From G965205255 sp965205255 (GTDB lineage: Bacteria; Pseudomonadota; Gammaproteobacteria; Pseudomonadales; Endozoicomonadaceae): a stretch of DNA of 64,000 nt. Numbering within the stretch: position 1 is the first letter of the stretch; every line of letters starts with the position of its first letter. This document shows, piece after piece, positions 25,729 to 34,793 of this stretch. The DNA lies in contig OZ242051.1 in assembly GCA_965205255.1 (NCBI GenBank), forward strand, positions 1,054,001-1,118,000. Direction: 5' to 3'. The notes beneath the pieces are model-generated. The model made no database searches, was not told the DNA's origin, and worked only from the letters and a program-made list of their open reading frames with translations. The position numbers and the translations under genes are program-made.

Positions 25729-26589
25729 TTAACAGCTGTTGCTTGCTTTAGCAGAAAAAGGGTTTGCCACATTGTAAATTTCTGCACCGGCTGAATAATC
25801 TTTATTCGGGTCACGCTCACAATCTTGCGGAAACTTTTCTCGCTTATCTTTAAAATAAGCTTCACGCATGGAGCCACCTTCACTCATTTTGTTAAAAGTA
25901 ATAAAGAATGCCCGACGTGATTTACTACTGTGATTGACCTCAGAGTAATGAGGCAAATAAGAATCAAACAACAGTATATCTCCTGTTTTACAATGCGCAG
26001 GCTTCCAAGTTATCGTATCAACTACTTCATCAGACAGGGAACCATCACTTTTTTGAGGGTAGATTTCAGTAGTCCTTTTATTACATTCAGCCAGTTGCAA
26101 GCAACCATTATCTAATGTTGCATCATCAATTACTACCATCATGGTAATATGATACTTTTGGTTAAAACTAACAAAGGCTGGTGCATCCTGATGTGGAGTA
26201 AACCCGTTACCACCCGGTAGCTTAAAATTAATCTTTTCTTTAAAGATGGCAGCCTGCTCTCCCATTAATGAGGAAAGTAATTTTATGGTTCTAGATCCCC
26301 GAGCAATATCATTAACTACCGAATGGTAATCAAGAATATTTTCTATTCTGCACAGCTGTCTTTGATCCGTTGTATTTTGCTCAAAATACTTCATCCACTT
26401 ACCCGGTGCTTCGGGTAAATCTTCAAGCTCTTTACACCAGTTAGGTAAAAGTTCTTTTTCTTCCGGAGTAAAAAAATCTGTTAATTTCAGATAGCCATGT
26501 TCGTCCCAAAACTTTTTTTGTTGCGACGACAAAGGGTAAAGCGTATTACTTATAGTCAGACAACTCTTGCATACATCAGGAAAGCTCAT
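25729..26589 (-). CDS. Fe(II)/2-oxoglutarate dioxygenase, PhnY/TmpA-like
   Basis: A 286-residue member of the phytanoyl-CoA dioxygenase superfamily. INFKLPGGNGFTPHQDAPAF supplies H133 and D135, LPHYSEVNH the third ligand H214, and SRRAFFITF the arginine for 2-oxoglutarate. PhnY hydroxylates 2-aminoethylphosphonate at C1, and TmpA does so for its trimethylated form; their product is the substrate of PhnZ/TmpB. The next gene encodes such a protein, so this assignment rests on both sequence and context. The exact aminophosphonate is open. The start overlaps the transporter stop by 14 bases. It is cytosolic. Confidence 0.8.
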   Translation of the reverse strand: MSFPDVCKSCLTISNTLYPLSSQQKKFWDEHGYLKLTDFFTPEEKELLPNWCKELEDLPEAPGKWMKYFEQNTTDQRQLCRIENILDYHSVVNDIARGSRTIKLLSSLMGEQAAIFKEKINFKLPGGNGFTPHQDAPAFVSFNQKYHITMMVVIDDATLDNGCLQLAECNKRTTEIYPQKSDGSLSDEVVDTITWKPAHCKTGDILLFDSYLPHYSEVNHSSKSRRAFFITFNKMSEGGSMREAYFKDKREKFPQDCERDPNKDYSAGAEIYNVANPFSAKASNSC

Positions 26590-27898
26590 AATTAACTCCG
26601 GAATTAACTACCTTATTTGTAGGTTTATGTTTCTTGTAATCAGCAGGAATCAGTGTAGAGACTGCGTATCCTGCGAGGAGAGCAAATGAAATAATACAGA
26701 CAGTAATATAAATACCAAAGTGTTCCTGCAATAAAGGTAACATCAGAGCTCCGGTAAAGGCTCCAAGCTTACCGCATCCTGATGCAAAACCATGACCGGT
26801 GGCCCGGATGTCAGTTGGGTATATTTTTGCCGGCAATAAATAGGTGGTGATTCCAGGACCTGCGTTAATAAAGAAGTTAAACATAATAAAGCCGGTAAAA
26901 ACTATACTGGTATTAACCATAGGTGAAAATGAATGACTAAAGGCTAACATAAACAAACCAATAAAAGACAAAAGAAAGCCTATTGCCTGTAAGCGGACAT
27001 TGTTTATTTTGTTAATGATAAAAATTGAACACAGGGCACCAAGACAAATAATGGAATTAAGGTATAACGTGCTTTTGAGTACTTCGCCTGCTTTTGTGAT
27101 GAAATTACCACTACCGTCAATGTTAAGTGCACTCAAAATGGTGGGTGTAAAAAGTCCGATACCATAATAGGCTATATCCATTAAAAACCAAGCGGCACAA
27201 AGTCCAAGAGTGACTTTGAGATAGGAACTTTTCGAGAACATTTTTCTGTACGCGGCTGATGACGATTGATTTTTCTTGTTTTTTGCAGCCAGACGTTGGT
27301 GTGCTTTCCACAAAAAACTCTCCGGTAACTTTGCTCGAAAGGCTAATGCAATTAAAGCAGGAATAGCTCCTGTTGCAAACATCCAGCGCCAGACGTCCAT
27401 AGTTGGGTGAAAAGTATAAAGACACCAAGCAACCAGTACGCCAACGGGTGAGGCCAGACAATTGACAAACATTGCTATTGCCATGGCTTGTCCGGTTTTG
27501 TTCTCAGGTGTCATTTCAGCCATATAACTGGCACAAATGGGATAATCCATTCCAACGCCCATACCAATAAGAAATCTGAAAAAGATTAATGATAAGGTGC
27601 CTGTGGCCAACGATGAAAGAAGCACCACAACAACAAAAAAAACCAGATTAAAGATCAACATACTTTTGCGTCCGATTTTATCGGAAATTCTCCCCATTGC
27701 AATGGCACCAACAGTTGCACCAATAGGAGCCGAAGCCTGAATTAAACCCAGCATAAAGGATGTTGGATGAAAGGAAGCATTAATGAAAGGAAGAGCCACT
27801 GAACTGATGTAAAGTACATAGCCGTCAATAAATAAACCTAACGAGCAAACAATGCAAACCAATTTGATCAGTCGTGGAGTAAGCTGATCTGATGCCAT
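26576..27898 (-). CDS. MFS transporter, probable aminophosphonate or organic-acid importer
   Basis: A 440-residue, 12-segment permease of the sugar/AAHS-like MFS group. FIDGYVLYISSVALPFI is in helix 1, GRISDKIGRKS is motif A in the 2-3 loop, and FRFLIGMGVGMDYPICASYM is helix 4-5. PESFLWKAH marks the central loop. As the first gene of an operon with PhnY- and PhnZ-like enzymes, it probably brings in their substrate. This is inference. Its 3' end overlaps the dioxygenase gene by 14 bases, so translation is likely coupled. Confidence 0.83.
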   Translation of the reverse strand: MASDQLTPRLIKLVCIVCSLGLFIDGYVLYISSVALPFINASFHPTSFMLGLIQASAPIGATVGAIAMGRISDKIGRKSMLIFNLVFFVVVVLLSSLATGTLSLIFFRFLIGMGVGMDYPICASYMAEMTPENKTGQAMAIAMFVNCLASPVGVLVAWCLYTFHPTMDVWRWMFATGAIPALIALAFRAKLPESFLWKAHQRLAAKNKKNQSSSAAYRKMFSKSSYLKVTLGLCAAWFLMDIAYYGIGLFTPTILSALNIDGSGNFITKAGEVLKSTLYLNSIICLGALCSIFIINKINNVRLQAIGFLLSFIGLFMLAFSHSFSPMVNTSIVFTGFIMFNFFINAGPGITTYLLPAKIYPTDIRATGHGFASGCGKLGAFTGALMLPLLQEHFGIYITVCIISFALLAGYAVSTLIPADYKKHKPTNKVVNSGVNYELS

Positions 27899-28240
27899 AA
27901 ATTATTTCCCCAAAAGCAATGCATTAGTCATAAACCAACAGCAGGCTAGATTTTAATGCATTTTTTGTGTTGTTAAAGTAATGAGAAATATATCAGTGCT
28001 TTTTTACAAAAAAATTAAGAAATTGTTACAACAATAATACAACGCCTGATGTAAGACATCAGCATTGAAACAAATCATCCAATAAGCGACGAAAAAATAA
28101 TACAAAAACTGGCTTCTAACTAATGTTATGAGCATGCTTTTAGGGACTGTTCAAAATCGCCTTTTTTATATAGTGTATTATGCGGATTTAGGTCGTATAA
28201 TTTGCTATTAGGTGAATACAGCAACTGAAATGTTTTAAAA
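27899..28240. other. spacer with operon promoter region and MITE fragment
   Basis: Holds the 5' flank of the aminophosphonate operon (minus strand) and of the GFA gene (plus strand). A left-end MITE fragment is at about 28099-28143. No coding region seen. Confidence 0.4.
28099..28143 (+). repeat. MITE-like repeat, left-end fragment
   Basis: AATACAAAAACTGGCTTCTA, ACTAATGTTATGAGCATGC matches the left terminal 45 bases of the full copy at 38852 with a few changes. Confidence 0.55.
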
Positions 28241-28654
28241 ATGGAAAAAGTAATCAAAGGATCATGCCAGTGTGGTCAATTACAATATGAGCTTAAAGCT
28301 GAACCTATAAAAGTATTTGCATGTCATTGTACCGAATGCCAAAAACTTTCAGCTAGCCCTTTCAGCGTGACAGCGATTGTATCAGCTCAGGATATTGTAT
28401 TTTATGGCGAACTCAAGGAATGGAGTCGTTCATCAGATAGTGGAAATATAAATGCAGCAAAGTTTTGTCCAAATTGTGGAAACCGTATTTATCATATAAA
28501 TCCTATGCAGCCTGATCTAATCAAGCTGAAACTAAAACCCACTGATAAAGAAGCTTCAAGTTATTTCAAGCCTACAGCACATGTTTGGGTGCAAGAGAAG
28601 CAAGACTGGTATGTAATACCTGAAGGAGTTGATGTTTACGATGCTCAGCCATGA
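28241..28654 (+). CDS. GFA-family zinc protein (DUF636)
   Basis: A 137-residue Zn-binding protein. GSCQCGQLQYEL, CHCTECQKLSASPFSVTAIV and CPNCGNRIYHI are the cysteine motifs of the glutathione-dependent formaldehyde-activating (GFA/CENP-V) family. Many members have no proven GFA activity. It is followed by a broken monooxygenase gene and a YciI gene on the same strand, which suggests a small stress or detoxification cassette. Confidence 0.88.
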   Translation: MEKVIKGSCQCGQLQYELKAEPIKVFACHCTECQKLSASPFSVTAIVSAQDIVFYGELKEWSRSSDSGNINAAKFCPNCGNRIYHINPMQPDLIKLKLKPTDKEASSYFKPTAHVWVQEKQDWYVIPEGVDVYDAQP

Positions 28655-28725
28655 ACAATATTCAGCTAACAAGACGCTGTTAGGTGCTGCTCCATACTCC
28701 CTCACACACATCGAAGAGAACAATA

Positions 28726-28911
28726 ATGTTTATTGCTGTATATGAATTTACGATCAAAAGTGGAATGGAATAAGAGTTTGGAAGCAAAGGTTACAGACTG
28801 CATTCAACAGCTGACCCACAAATATTTGTCGGCTATGCTCAATGGCCAAGCCGTGATGTCTGGGAGCATCTTTGCCCCCCCACATGCAGGCGTTATGTGC
28901 CATCACTATGA
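28726..28911 (+). pseudogene. antibiotic-biosynthesis-monooxygenase (ABM) domain, broken
   Basis: ATG 28726 reads MFIAVYEFTIKSGME and stops at 28771. The same frame continues as EFGSKGYRLHSTADPQIFVG and YAQWPSRDVWEHL. The two parts are the start and middle of an ABM-fold monooxygenase, with roughly 30 residues missing between them. A small deletion plus an in-frame stop makes it non-functional. Confidence 0.6.
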
Positions 28912-28935
28912 TAAATTTTAAAATAAGGAATCATT

Positions 28936-29226
28936 TTGTTTATTGTTTCTCTTACTTACAAAGTTCCACTGGAAAAAGTGGATCAACTTATCCCTGAGCA
29001 TATTGAGTTTTTGGATAAGCAATACCGGCTAGGGCATTTTCAGCTTTCAGGTCGTAAGGTACCCCGTACGGGTGGTGTTATTCTTGCCTCGGTAGAAGGG
29101 CGGGAACAACTTGAACAAATACTTGAAGAAGACCCATTTTACAGAGAGAATATTGCTAACTATGAGGTAACTCAAATAGTGTTTACAAAATCATCTAGCG
29201 CACTGAAATCAGTGCTTGAGGCGTAG
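28936..29226 (+). CDS. YciI-family protein
   Basis: A 96-residue ferredoxin-like protein of the YCII-related family (MFIVSLTYKVPLEKVDQLIP, EHIEFLDKQYRLG with the conserved His, then GGVILASVEGREQLEQIL, DPFYRENIANYEV). The start is TTG 28936 with AAGGA eight bases before. Related proteins are proposed dehydrochlorinases or ligand binders. Biochemical role unknown. Confidence 0.82.
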   Translation: MFIVSLTYKVPLEKVDQLIPEHIEFLDKQYRLGHFQLSGRKVPRTGGVILASVEGREQLEQILEEDPFYRENIANYEVTQIVFTKSSSALKSVLEA

Positions 29227-29264
29227 TCACATAGCAAAGCTCTGTTTGGGACTGCGCTGTTACG

Positions 29265-29407
29265 CTGCCCCCAAAGCTTAAAAATTTTGGTATCGTTCTG
29301 AATTATTCAAATTCAGAAACTGAAAACTTTAAGCGTTTTAATTTATTTTTTGGGTGCAATGGAAGCGGGAAGTCAACTTTTAAATACGGTTATTTTCTGG
29401 GGGGATG
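29265..29407 (+). pseudogene. AAA-type ATPase N-terminal remnant (RloC/AAA_13-like)
   Basis: One frame reads KLKNFGIVLNYSNSETENFK, RFNLFFGCNGSGKSTFKYGY with a perfect Walker A (GCNGSGKST), then stops. The text matches the N terminus of AAA_13/RloC-like ATPases, which are often linked to anti-phage nucleases. The rest is missing; a transposase relic follows directly. Confidence 0.4.
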
Positions 29408-29515
29408 ACCTAAAAGGTTAAATTTAAACCTAAATGACCAAAAAGTCAGCAGTGTCTATACGGAGCTTCGAGAGTACGTGACTACTGCTGTGTACAAGTG
29501 TCTGAGGTAATGTTA
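29408..29515 (+). pseudogene. transposase 3'-end fragment
   Basis: AATGACCAAAAAGTCAGC and GTGTCTGAGGTAATG-type text match the 3' end of the transposase relic at 50030-50121. Only the last hundred bases are present. Confidence 0.5.
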
Positions 29516-29520
29516 AGACA

Positions 29521-30777
29521 TTATGGCACATTAAAAGCCGGCAGTTTTTTTTCTACCAACACTTTTTTCAGGCGTGCATAATCAGGAACACCATTTTTAT
29601 AAGGAGGATAGTCTTCACCCTGAATTAACGGCAATAAATAATCACGACATTTTTCTGTTATATGTAATTCATCTTTTGCAATGAAATCTGCAGGCAACTT
29701 CATTTCAACATTAGCAACCATATCCAGAGGGACTTTACCCACAGACCATTTAAATATTTTTTCTGATTCACAAACAATCGATGTCATTATTTTACTTTCA
29801 CCGGCCAATGCAAATTCTACGGCTTTTTTACCGACGGCGTACGCTTGCTTAACATCAGTTTCAGATGCTAAATGTCTTGCGGATCTTTGTAGATAATCAA
29901 CGACACTCCAGTGGTATTTATAACCGAGCGAATCTTTAATCATGCGCGCCAGAATAGGGGCTGTTCCACCGAGCTGAACATGACCAAAAGCATCAGTAGA
30001 ACGACTGGCGGAAAGAAAAGTTCCATCTGCATAACGAATGCCTTCTGAGGTAACAATGACACAATATCCATGATCACTAACACACTGTTCAACTTTAGCC
30101 AAAAAATGTTCACGACAAAAACCTATTTCAGGAAACAATAATATATGAGGCGCGTCGTTCTTATCCTCCATGGCAAGAGCAGCAGAAGCGGTTATCCAGC
30201 CGGCATGACGCCCCATTACTTCCATTACAAATACTTTGGTAGATGTTTGACTCATGCTTTGAACATCAAGAGCTGCTTCTTTGACAGAAGTTGCGATATA
30301 TTTTGCAGTGGAGGCAAAGCCTGGGCTGCAATAGGTTGCCGGAAGGTCGTTATCAATGGTTTTAGGAATACCAATGCATGAAACAGGGTATCCCAGATTT
30401 TCGCTCATAAAAGCCACTTTATACGTGGTGTCCATTGAGTCGCCTCCGCCATTGTAGAAAAAATATTGAATGTTGTGCGCTTTAAAAACATCTATCAGGC
30501 GCTGATAAGCTGATAAATCAGAGTAGTTGTCTGGTAGGCGATAACGGCAGGAACCAAACACACTGCCCGGAGTATGGCGAAGCGCAGTAATGGTAGCATC
30601 TGTTTCAAAAGCGGTATCAATAAGCGATTCTGTGAGGGCTCCTAAAATACCATTTTGCCCTGCATATACCGTGTTAATTTTGTCTGAGTATTTACGCGCA
30701 GTTCTAATTACTCCGCACGCACTGGCATTGATTACCGCAGTAGCACCACCAGACTGAGCATAAAAAGCATTAGCCAT
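29521..30777 (-). CDS. 6-phosphofructokinase, PPi-dependent type
   Basis: A 418-residue group III-like phosphofructokinase. GGGDSMD at residues 110-116 has Asp where ATP-dependent enzymes have Gly. PKTIDND at 138-144 has Lys where they have Gly. Both substitutions mark pyrophosphate users. MGRHAGWITA and the C-terminal substrate loops are also present. It converts fructose 6-phosphate to fructose 1,6-bisphosphate reversibly in the cytosol, saving ATP. The gene is monocistronic. Confidence 0.88.
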   Translation of the reverse strand: MANAFYAQSGGATAVINASACGVIRTARKYSDKINTVYAGQNGILGALTESLIDTAFETDATITALRHTPGSVFGSCRYRLPDNYSDLSAYQRLIDVFKAHNIQYFFYNGGGDSMDTTYKVAFMSENLGYPVSCIGIPKTIDNDLPATYCSPGFASTAKYIATSVKEAALDVQSMSQTSTKVFVMEVMGRHAGWITASAALAMEDKNDAPHILLFPEIGFCREHFLAKVEQCVSDHGYCVIVTSEGIRYADGTFLSASRSTDAFGHVQLGGTAPILARMIKDSLGYKYHWSVVDYLQRSARHLASETDVKQAYAVGKKAVEFALAGESKIMTSIVCESEKIFKWSVGKVPLDMVANVEMKLPADFIAKDELHITEKCRDYLLPLIQGEDYPPYKNGVPDYARLKKVLVEKKLPAFNVP

Positions 30778-31354
30778 GAAAATTATTCAACCTTATTGTA
30801 ATGAGTAAAAAATCAAAAAAGTTTGCTTTTAAATATAAAAAACATAATTACACAAATAAGGTTTTTATTGCAAAACATTAGTAACGTCTCGAGCCAGTAG
30901 TAACTCTAACTAATTTTTTCAGTCTAATATTCCTTTCATGGTAATAACTCAGATTTGCAGATAACTTAAACGTCATAGCTTTAAATATACGTTTCAATTA
31001 GCAGTGCCCGCTCGCACCAATAACTCTTGGCCGATGGATTTTATGCAAAACAATCTGGCAACTATTAAAAGCTTCAGAGCATTTAATGTGCTTTATAATT
31101 ATAATAGTGAAGTTGGATTAAACTAATAAGTGCACCAGACTAATTTAATCCAGCATCACTTAAAAAGTATCCGAAGAATAACAACATTAAATTAATTTTA
31201 AAAAAAACCTAAAACAAAATTTAATAAAAATTTAATTAAATTTACTGTTTAATATTATCTTTAATACTATATTTTTTATAGTTGATTTTTATCTTTAACT
31301 GATAATAGTCATCTTAAATACTTCTTTTGAAATTCATGTCAGGAGAATAACCTA
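30778..31354. other. very AT-rich spacer, no gene
   Basis: About 575 bases with long A- and T-tracts; the last 200 bases are nearly pure AT and would contain promoters for the flanking genes (phosphofructokinase on minus, lipocalin on plus). AGGAG stands before the lipocalin start. Confidence 0.45.
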
Positions 31355-31897
31355 ATGAAAAAATTATGCTCATTTTTAATTATAGGTGCAATATTATTTT
31401 CCAATAGTATTGCTTTTGCAAATAAAACCAAAGTTGATCTCAATCGTTATATGGGATTATGGTACGAACTAGGTCATGTTCCATCATTTTTTGAAACAAA
31501 AAATTTAAGTTGTGGATCAGCTTATTACCAGTTAATTAATGATAAGACAGGAATGGCTATTAGAAACAGAGGTTATGAGCATGGAATGGAGAATACTGCC
31601 TATGGCATTGGCTGGCCCGCTAAAAGTTCAGTTAATAATGATCAATTAAAAGTTGTTTTTTATAATCCTTACACTTTTATCCCAGGAAATTATTACATTG
31701 CTTATGTTGACTCAAACTATCAGGAAGCTATAGTCACATCAAAAAAATGTCATAAGGCAAAATATATTTGGTTAATGTCAAGGACTCCAAATTATTTTAC
31801 ATTTACCAGACTAAAGAAAAAAGCAGCTGATATGGGATATAATACGGCTAATATTGTGCAAACACCTCAGATTAATTGCCCTAGAATTCATAGCTAG
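31355..31897 (+). CDS. lipocalin, Blc-like
   Basis: A 180-residue secreted lipocalin. Residues 1-22 are a signal peptide with no lipobox Cys, so it should be soluble periplasmic or released rather than the outer-membrane lipoprotein form of E. coli Blc. VDLNRYMGLWYELGHVPSFF contains the GxW first conserved region and YIWLMSRTP the third. Cys residues near 51 and 130 could form a disulfide. Family members bind fatty acids and lysophospholipids. ATG 31355 has CAGGAG upstream. Confidence 0.88.
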   Translation: MKKLCSFLIIGAILFSNSIAFANKTKVDLNRYMGLWYELGHVPSFFETKNLSCGSAYYQLINDKTGMAIRNRGYEHGMENTAYGIGWPAKSSVNNDQLKVVFYNPYTFIPGNYYIAYVDSNYQEAIVTSKKCHKAKYIWLMSRTPNYFTFTRLKKKAADMGYNTANIVQTPQINCPRIHS

Positions 31898-32116
31898 CCA
31901 AGCATTTACTATTCAAGAATAAAAAAATGGCGATGTAGAATAGTTCCCTTAGATCAAATAATCTATTTAAAAGGATGTAGTGATCTGAAATAGGAGAAAA
32001 AATGATTAAAGGTATATATAAAAAATATTCAAAAGAATACCATTTCCCTCATGTCTGGTCATGGATACGTGCGTGATCAGGCATATTTTTTTTGTAAAAC
32101 TAAGTCCAGTAAAAAT

Positions 32117-32148
32117 AATACCAAAACCTGCTTCCAACTACTGTTATT
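32117..32148 (+). repeat. MITE-like repeat, left-end fragment
   Basis: AATACCAAAACCTGCTTCC and AACTACTGTTAT are the left terminal repeat and first internal bases of the dispersed element. Confidence 0.55.
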
Positions 32149-32184
32149 AATATTTACTTACTAACAAATTAGAAGTGCATATCA

Positions 32185-32388
32185 ATGCCGATATTAAAAG
32201 TAACCCGTAGTAAACTTCAGCCTAATAAAATTTACTACTACGGATGTGCTTTCTCTAATAATTGCATGAGGGTCATACTACAACTGGAGGAAAAAGGAAT
32301 AAAATGTAAAGTTTTTGTCCCGTACACAGGTCTCTCAATTAAATGTCTGGCTCCATTAGACCAGAATAAACTGAAAAGGCGCAGTTGA
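32185..32388 (+). pseudogene. possible glutathione-S-transferase N-terminal fragment
   Basis: A 67-codon frame reads NKIYYYGCAFSNNCMRVILQ and LEEKGIKCKVF, like the first beta-alpha-beta unit of the thioredoxin-fold domain of GSTs. It ends early and runs into a MITE end. I regard it as a broken gene at low confidence. Confidence 0.3.
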
Positions 32389-32420
32389 AAAGCAGAAAAA
32401 GTCATTAGGGATAGCCCTGA

Positions 32421-32478
32421 TTACCACCTGCTTTTAATTTCTTATTGCGCTACTTTTCTGATCTTTCTGTTATAACAA
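32421..32478 (-). repeat. MITE-like repeat, right-end fragment, inverse orientation
   Basis: On the minus strand, AAAGATCAGAAAAGTAGCGC, AATAAGAAATTAAAAGCAGG then GGTAAT match the right end of the element. It overlaps the last codons of the malate:quinone oxidoreductase-like gene. Confidence 0.55.
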
Positions 32479-33807
32479 CGCTTTTTTAAACTTTTCCTCA
32501 TCAATGAGACAGCCAGTCTGTTTGGCAATTTCTTGCATGTCTTTTTCTGCATTACCCAGACAGGTCGTTGCACCAGGAGAGGGAGTCATATTAAAAATAA
32601 TGCCATCACCAGGATTTATACGTGCTTCACCGAGCAGAAGTTTTCGCTCTTTCTTATCGATAAGTTGAGGACGAATACCCCCAAACCCCTTGGCAAAATG
32701 TATGTCTTTTTTTTGTAATGACGGGACAATTTTTCGAATGTCCTTCAAAAAGAGCCATTCCCTTAGACCCGGTATTTCAAATAATATGTTTTTAAAGATG
32801 TAGTTACGAATATCCTTCACACGCAAAAGTCCCCATAAGGTAGCAAAAACTGCGCGATCAAATCGAAGCACCCGAAAAAATTGCAGGATAGTTTTTTTGT
32901 TGTAACGCTCCAACATTGGTAGAACAAGTGCCGTTGGTCCAAATCGGGTTTTACCCGGCACACAGACATCTGGATCACCATGAACGGCCGCAAAGGGAAG
33001 TTTATCATTTTGAACTGTATATACCTTTCCATTGAGTACCTGTGGTGCAAAATAAAAGCTTCCAGCCATTGGCAGGCAAGAAAAATTGAGCCCGTAACCC
33101 ATTTGCTGTGCCAGCAATAAACTATGACCGCCCGCTGATACCACAACAAAACGAGCTTTTAATCTACCTTTTGTTGTCATGACGAAAAACATATCACCAT
33201 CTTTTTTTATATCATCAACGGTTGTGCTCATATAAAAATCAATGTCTTTGTTTTCTGCTTCCCTTGCTCTAGCGACAAATGACTCTGATAATGCTTTATA
33301 ATCAATAGCTGTGTACTCGTCCTTTATAGAGATAGCTACAATTTCGTCTTTACGGTATTTTCCATTGACTAAAGCTACATTGGGTTCTGTCTTTGCAATG
33401 TCTTCTTTGCCGATTAATTCCATTCTAGGAAAGTGAGGATGAAATTTTTTATAACGTTCACGTAAAAAATCGCACTCTTTTTTACCAACGCCAAGTGCCA
33501 TCTTTGAGTATTTGAAAATCACTCTGTCTTTTTCTTCTTCAGAGAGTTTTCGTGTCGCATAGTTAACTAGCATACCAGCCTTGTGCTTGACCTTTATAGC
33601 TTTATCTATACTGTAATTTGTCTCAATATCACCGCAGTGAATTGTTTGACTGTTATTAGAGCTTTTAGAGTTAACTGTGGCAAAAGACGCATATTTTTCT
33701 ACCAGAGCAATTGTGCTCAAATTTGTAAATTGTGCCAGTTCATACAGAAGAGCAGTTCCTGAAACGCCCCCCCCAATGATGATCACGTCATAAACTTTTG
33801 ATGACAT
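32470..33807 (-). CDS. malate:quinone oxidoreductase-like FAD enzyme
   Basis: A 445-residue flavoprotein. DVIIIGGGVSGTALLYELAQ binds FAD. NSQTIHCGDIETNYS, KTRFGPTALVLPML, GFGGIRPQLIDKKERKLLLG and NMTPSPGATTCLGNAEKDM follow the Mqo family order, though the chain is shorter than classical Mqo (nearly 500). The family oxidises malate to oxaloacetate and passes electrons to quinone at the inner membrane. Substrate should be regarded as probable, not proven. It has no operon partner. Confidence 0.78.
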   Translation of the reverse strand: MSSKVYDVIIIGGGVSGTALLYELAQFTNLSTIALVEKYASFATVNSKSSNNSQTIHCGDIETNYSIDKAIKVKHKAGMLVNYATRKLSEEEKDRVIFKYSKMALGVGKKECDFLRERYKKFHPHFPRMELIGKEDIAKTEPNVALVNGKYRKDEIVAISIKDEYTAIDYKALSESFVARAREAENKDIDFYMSTTVDDIKKDGDMFFVMTTKGRLKARFVVVSAGGHSLLLAQQMGYGLNFSCLPMAGSFYFAPQVLNGKVYTVQNDKLPFAAVHGDPDVCVPGKTRFGPTALVLPMLERYNKKTILQFFRVLRFDRAVFATLWGLLRVKDIRNYIFKNILFEIPGLREWLFLKDIRKIVPSLQKKDIHFAKGFGGIRPQLIDKKERKLLLGEARINPGDGIIFNMTPSPGATTCLGNAEKDMQEIAKQTGCLIDEEKFKKALL

Positions 33808-34316
33808 AAATAACCTACTGCTTAATGCAACCTGGTTGTTTTCATATAAATTACGCTCTGATAAACCCGTCTGAAAGTTTAAGATAGTAATATCTGTTCA
33901 TACCCTTTATTTCTGAAGTACCCAACCTACATAGTATGCATAGGGTATATGAAGTATTTCAGTGTAGTGACAAGCCAAAAAAAGTGCCAGAAGCACAGGT
34001 TTTTTTCAAACTTTATTTTTTTATGCATATATTACGTTGTACTACTTGCAACAAAAAAAACACGCCGTTAATTCTAAGGTTTTTTGAATAAATTGCCAAT
34101 AGCAAGTGATGAACAAAGTTACATCATTCCAACCTTTTGGCTAACGATTCCCGCTGATGTATACTTCATTCCCTAATTTTAAGGAAATGAAGATTCACAA
34201 TAATGGTAAATTTGAGATATAACCGTATTTTTACGGTGTTGGCAATTAACATGCCTGATGACTCCAAATTTTCTCTTTAGGCAACTTATTTGCACCAATA
34301 TTAAGTAAAAGAAGGG
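33808..34316. other. spacer, no gene seen
   Basis: About 500 bases without an ORF of interest. A weak inverted pair (ATACCCT near 33900 and AGGGTAT near 33943) and a short GTGCC-type hairpin before a T-run near 33990-34010 are visible; none is assigned. Confidence 0.35.
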
Positions 34317-34793
34317 CTAGTTTAACTGTTTTGATGCCTCTAAAACTATTTCAGCATGACCTTTTACTTTTACTTTACGCCATTCCTGTCTGAAAATACC
34401 CAATGCATCAATCAAAAAAGTACTGCGTTCTATACCAAGATATTGTTTACCGTACATGTTTTTTAGTTTTATAACATCAAAGAGACTGCATAAGGTTTCA
34501 TCAGCATCACTGATCAACTCAAAAGGAAAATCGTACTTGGCTTTGAACTTTTCGTGAGATGCAAGAGAATCTCTGGAAACACCATAGATACAGGTGTTGG
34601 CCTCAATAAACTGATCATGTAATTTTGTAAAATCCTGCCCTTCTGTAGTACAGCCAGGCGTACTGTCTTTCGGGTAAAAGTATAAAACAATATTTTTACC
34701 TTTCAGTACAGACAAAGACGAGTTTTCGTGGCTGGTTGCTGTAAAAGAAAAGTCAGGAACTTTTTGCCCTGTAACTATGTTTGTTGTGACCAT
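34317..34793 (-). CDS. bcp: thioredoxin-dependent peroxiredoxin, Bcp family
   Basis: A cytosolic peroxidase reducing hydrogen peroxide and organic peroxides. ATG 34793 (MVTTNIVTGQKVPDFSF) gives 158 residues, near the family length; an upstream in-frame ATG at 34826 would add 11. LYFYPKDSTPGCTTEGQDF contains the peroxidatic Cys. The second Cys five residues later that E. coli Bcp has is missing, so this is a 1-Cys variant or resolves elsewhere. It is divergent from dapA. Confidence 0.88.
   Translation of the reverse strand: MVTTNIVTGQKVPDFSFTATSHENSSLSVLKGKNIVLYFYPKDSTPGCTTEGQDFTKLHDQFIEANTCIYGVSRDSLASHEKFKAKYDFPFELISDADETLCSLFDVIKLKNMYGKQYLGIERSTFLIDALGIFRQEWRKVKVKGHAEIVLEASKQLN

Noticed and set aside
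32002..32076. 24-codon ORF with AGGAG upstream (MIKGIYKKYSKEYHF...)
   Set aside because: Good ribosome site, but it ends after 24 codons next to a MITE fragment. It may be a truncated gene, but nothing can be recognised.
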